Positions 61,095 to 64,000 of a stretch of 64,000 bases of DNA are shown piece after piece. The notes under the pieces were generated by a model. The model was not told the DNA's origin, did not search any database, and worked only from the letters and a program-made list of their open reading frames with translations. The stretch comes from Lacrimispora celerecrescens. Lineage in GTDB: Bacteria > Bacillota > Clostridia > Lachnospirales > Lachnospiraceae. Where the stretch lies: NCBI RefSeq assembly GCF_000732605.1, contig NZ_JPME01000025.1, positions 1 to 64,000 on the forward strand. Reading direction: 5' to 3'. The first letter of the stretch is position 1. The number at the start of each line of letters is the position of its first letter. The position numbers and the translations under genes were made by a program.

Positions 61095-61604
61095 TTATAC
61101 CTGCTTTATAACCTTACGGGGCGCTGTCATCCGCATACACTGAAGCAGCTTATCGTTAGGTTCAAATATGATCTTTGTGGTTTCAGCACCGGACTGGCTG
61201 ATTAAAGTATAAGTCTTTGCTCCCGGTACGTGAGATGAAAAATCAAGTAATTTCATGTTTTTTGTTTCATGGTCCCTGGCCTCTGTGGAATCGGTGGGAG
61301 CTACAATCTGGATCCCTTCCATAGAGCCTTCCCAGGCTTTCTTTCTCTTGCTTCTGCCGTAGATCCGGTCAATGGAAAGCGTGTTGGTTACATACAGGTA
61401 TTCAAATTCTACTTCGCTGTTGCGGAATACAAAGTATGTGGCAGCTGCGGCTGCAAGCAGAATAAGCACTCCAAAGATTCCGAAAATCGGAGACATGGAG
61501 AGGAAAAATGCTATTACGCATAGGATTCCCATCGCAATTTTTATCAACATGGTATAGGCTGGTGATTTTCGCTTCACTAGCCATTCTGCATACATTTCAT
61601 TCAT
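61095..61604 (-). CDS. DUF6106 family membrane protein
   Basis: A 169-residue protein with two close membrane helices (about residues 18-36 and 40-58) followed by a cytoplasmic domain beginning FRNSEVEFEYLYVTNTLSIDRIYGRSKRKKAWEGSMEGIQIVAP. This matches DUF6106, a clostridial family without known function. It lies 74 bp after groEL with no strong terminator between, so read-through from the heat-shock operon is possible. Confident as a gene; function open. Confidence 0.8.
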   Translation of the reverse strand: MNEMYAEWLVKRKSPAYTMLIKIAMGILCVIAFFLSMSPIFGIFGVLILLAAAAATYFVFRNSEVEFEYLYVTNTLSIDRIYGRSKRKKAWEGSMEGIQIVAPTDSTEARDHETKNMKLLDFSSHVPGAKTYTLISQSGAETTKIIFEPNDKLLQCMRMTAPRKVIKQV

Positions 61605-61678
61605 AACGATTTGGGTCCTTTCTTGTTACCTGCTTGGCTGCATGCACTGCTCATTGCTTTCGTGAACAGTCTAGAAGC

Positions 61679-63301
<1,623 letters not shown>

Positions 63302-63381
63302 TCATTCCTCCAGTTTTCTGTTAAAATAAAGATACGTACTATCTAAAATCTGACCTTATGACTGCGGTATCGCCTTCTTAA

Positions 63382-63672
63382 TTATCCGATCACTGCCAAT
63401 ATGTCATTCTGTTTTACAATCACATATTTCTCGTCATCTTCTCCGGTCTCTATTTCTGTTCCTGAATACTTGGAGAAGATTACTTTATCGCCCACTTTAA
63501 CCTGCATGGTAACTTCCTTGCCGTCTACCAGACCGCCAGGTCCTACTGCGATAACTTCAGCCTGCTGCGGCTTTTCTTTTGCCTGACCCGGCAGAACAAT
63601 ACCGGACTTTGTTGTCTCCTCTGCAACCAATGGTTTTAATACAACTTTGTCAAATAATGGTACTAATTTCAT
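63382..63672 (-). CDS. groS: co-chaperonin GroES
   Basis: GroES, 96 residues, caps the GroEL ring. It shows MKLVPLFDKVVLKPLVAEETTKSGIVLPGQAKEKPQQAEVIAVGPG with the mobile loop around TKSGIVLP (residues 22-29) and the closing VKVGDKVIFSKYSGTEIETGEDDEKYVIVKQNDILAVIG. Start after AGGAGGAATTGCA. It is first in the groESL operon. Confidence 0.97.
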   Translation of the reverse strand: MKLVPLFDKVVLKPLVAEETTKSGIVLPGQAKEKPQQAEVIAVGPGGLVDGKEVTMQVKVGDKVIFSKYSGTEIETGEDDEKYVIVKQNDILAVIG

Positions 63673-63753
63673 TGCAATTCCTCCTCATAACTTTCTGCTT
63701 ATTATTTCTTTCTTTGGCCTTCCGAAAGAAGATTTATTTTATTCACATACTAA

Positions 63754-63782
63754 GTTATATCACTCATTATTAGCACTGTCAA
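63754..63782 (-). promoter_or_regulatory. groESL promoter
   Basis: TTGACA (63777-63782) and TATAAC (63754-63759) on the minus strand are 17 bp apart. The -35 box lies within the CIRCE spacer and left arm, the usual arrangement for HrcA repression. Confidence 0.85.
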
Positions 63783-63796
63783 TAGTTGAGTGCTAA
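63770..63796. promoter_or_regulatory. CIRCE element (HrcA operator)
   Basis: TTAGCACTG-N9-GAGTGCTAA, which matches the CIRCE consensus TTAGCACTC-N9-GAGTGCTAA except for one base in the left arm. It overlaps the groESL -35 box. Confidence 0.92.
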
Positions 63797-64000
63797 CTTT
63801 ATATTTTTTTTTACATTTTTACCATATTTGTACGATTTTCTCCTTTACTTACATAGTTTATAGAAATTTTCTTATTATATACCTTTATTTTTTCTTATGA
63901 ACGTATTACAATAACAAAGAGAATGAAGCGCCTTATAAGCGCACCATTATGCCCATCAAGCATAAGCCGTGACAAGGAAGCACCTTGCAGGCATACCTCT
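63797..64000. other. AT-rich region upstream of groES, nothing certain
   Basis: The 328-bp gap 63673-64000 holds the groESL promoter and CIRCE. Beyond CIRCE the DNA is AT-rich; a GCGC-N7-GCGC hairpin lies near 63928-63942. A minus-strand frame open from the window edge to a stop at 63895 has no recognisable protein sequence and may be chance. Confidence 0.5.

Noticed and set aside
63895-64000. Minus-strand frame open from the window edge to a stop at 63895
   Set aside because: Only about 35 codons are visible, they match no known protein end, and there is no terminator after the stop; kept only as a note.

Overview
The window looks like chromosomal DNA of a strictly anaerobic, spore-forming Firmicute of the Lachnospiraceae (Clostridium cluster XIVa; a Lacrimispora/Clostridium saccharolyticum-type genome is my best guess from protein flavour, not from a search). 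Signs are clostridial Shine-Dalgarno sequences (AGGAGG) before almost every gene, short AT-rich intergenic regions, a GerA/SpoVAF spore-germination protein, a CIRCE-controlled groES-groEL pair, AddAB instead of RecBCD, GapN, and a large set of genes for selenium-dependent molybdenum hydroxylases. I see no rRNA, tRNA, CRISPR array, phage or transposase gene.

Layout. 0-7.9 kb is a mixed region (AraC regulator, TfoX-like protein, gapN, TDT transporter, redox C_GCAxxG_C_C protein, tocopherol-cyclase-like protein, GGDEF/HD-GYP protein, flavin reductase). 8.1-20.2 kb, on the minus strand, is one long gene train: ssnA-ygfK-hydA-yqeC-modE-like-moeA-like-moaC-moaA-MOSC-mogA-yqeB-mocA. Divergent from it, 20.5-27.8 kb on the plus strand carries a YheO-type regulator, ygeX, ygeY, ygeW, arcC and an NCS2 purine permease. 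27.9-31.7 kb holds glgP, an AraC regulator and a TspO protein. 31.8-38.4 kb on the minus strand is a guanine-riboswitch-led operon guaD-purine permease-xdhA-xdhB-xdhC. 38.9-42.3 kb is a selenium operon selD-cysteine desulfurase (frameshifted)-LysR-DUF3343. 42.4-49.6 kb is addB-addA. 49.7-59.4 kb holds a membrane-anchored protein, a MATE pump, YitT, SpoVAF/GerA, a PHP phosphoesterase, then murR-murQ-murP-DUF3842. 59.4-63.7 kb holds guaB, a DUF6106 protein, groEL and groES.

How it works together (inference from known families). Purines enter by two permeases. GuaD deaminates guanine to xanthine, and XdhABC (probably a labile-selenium molybdenum hydroxylase) interconverts hypoxanthine, xanthine and urate. 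The ygfK/ssnA/hydA/ygeX/ygeY/ygeW/arcC set, which recent work on gut anaerobes links to anaerobic uric acid breakdown, would reduce and open the ring, remove ureido groups as carbamoyl phosphate (ATP made by ArcC), and finish with 2,3-diaminopropionate to pyruvate plus ammonia. Molybdopterin synthesis (moaA, moaC, mogA, moeA-like, mocA) and selenium insertion factors (yqeB, yqeC, selD, desulfurase, DUF3343) are encoded alongside, so the catabolic enzymes and their unusual cofactor appear to be made together.

The least explained signals are in RNA and operators: a riboswitch-like leader before the plus-strand permease (closing stem, three hairpins, then the Shine-Dalgarno), a long nested hairpin before xdhA, a promoter-driven structured leader before yitT, a 22-bp operator-like sequence shared by the selD operon and the TDT/C_GCAxxG operon with one mismatch, and a duplicated promoter-like module before ssnA.
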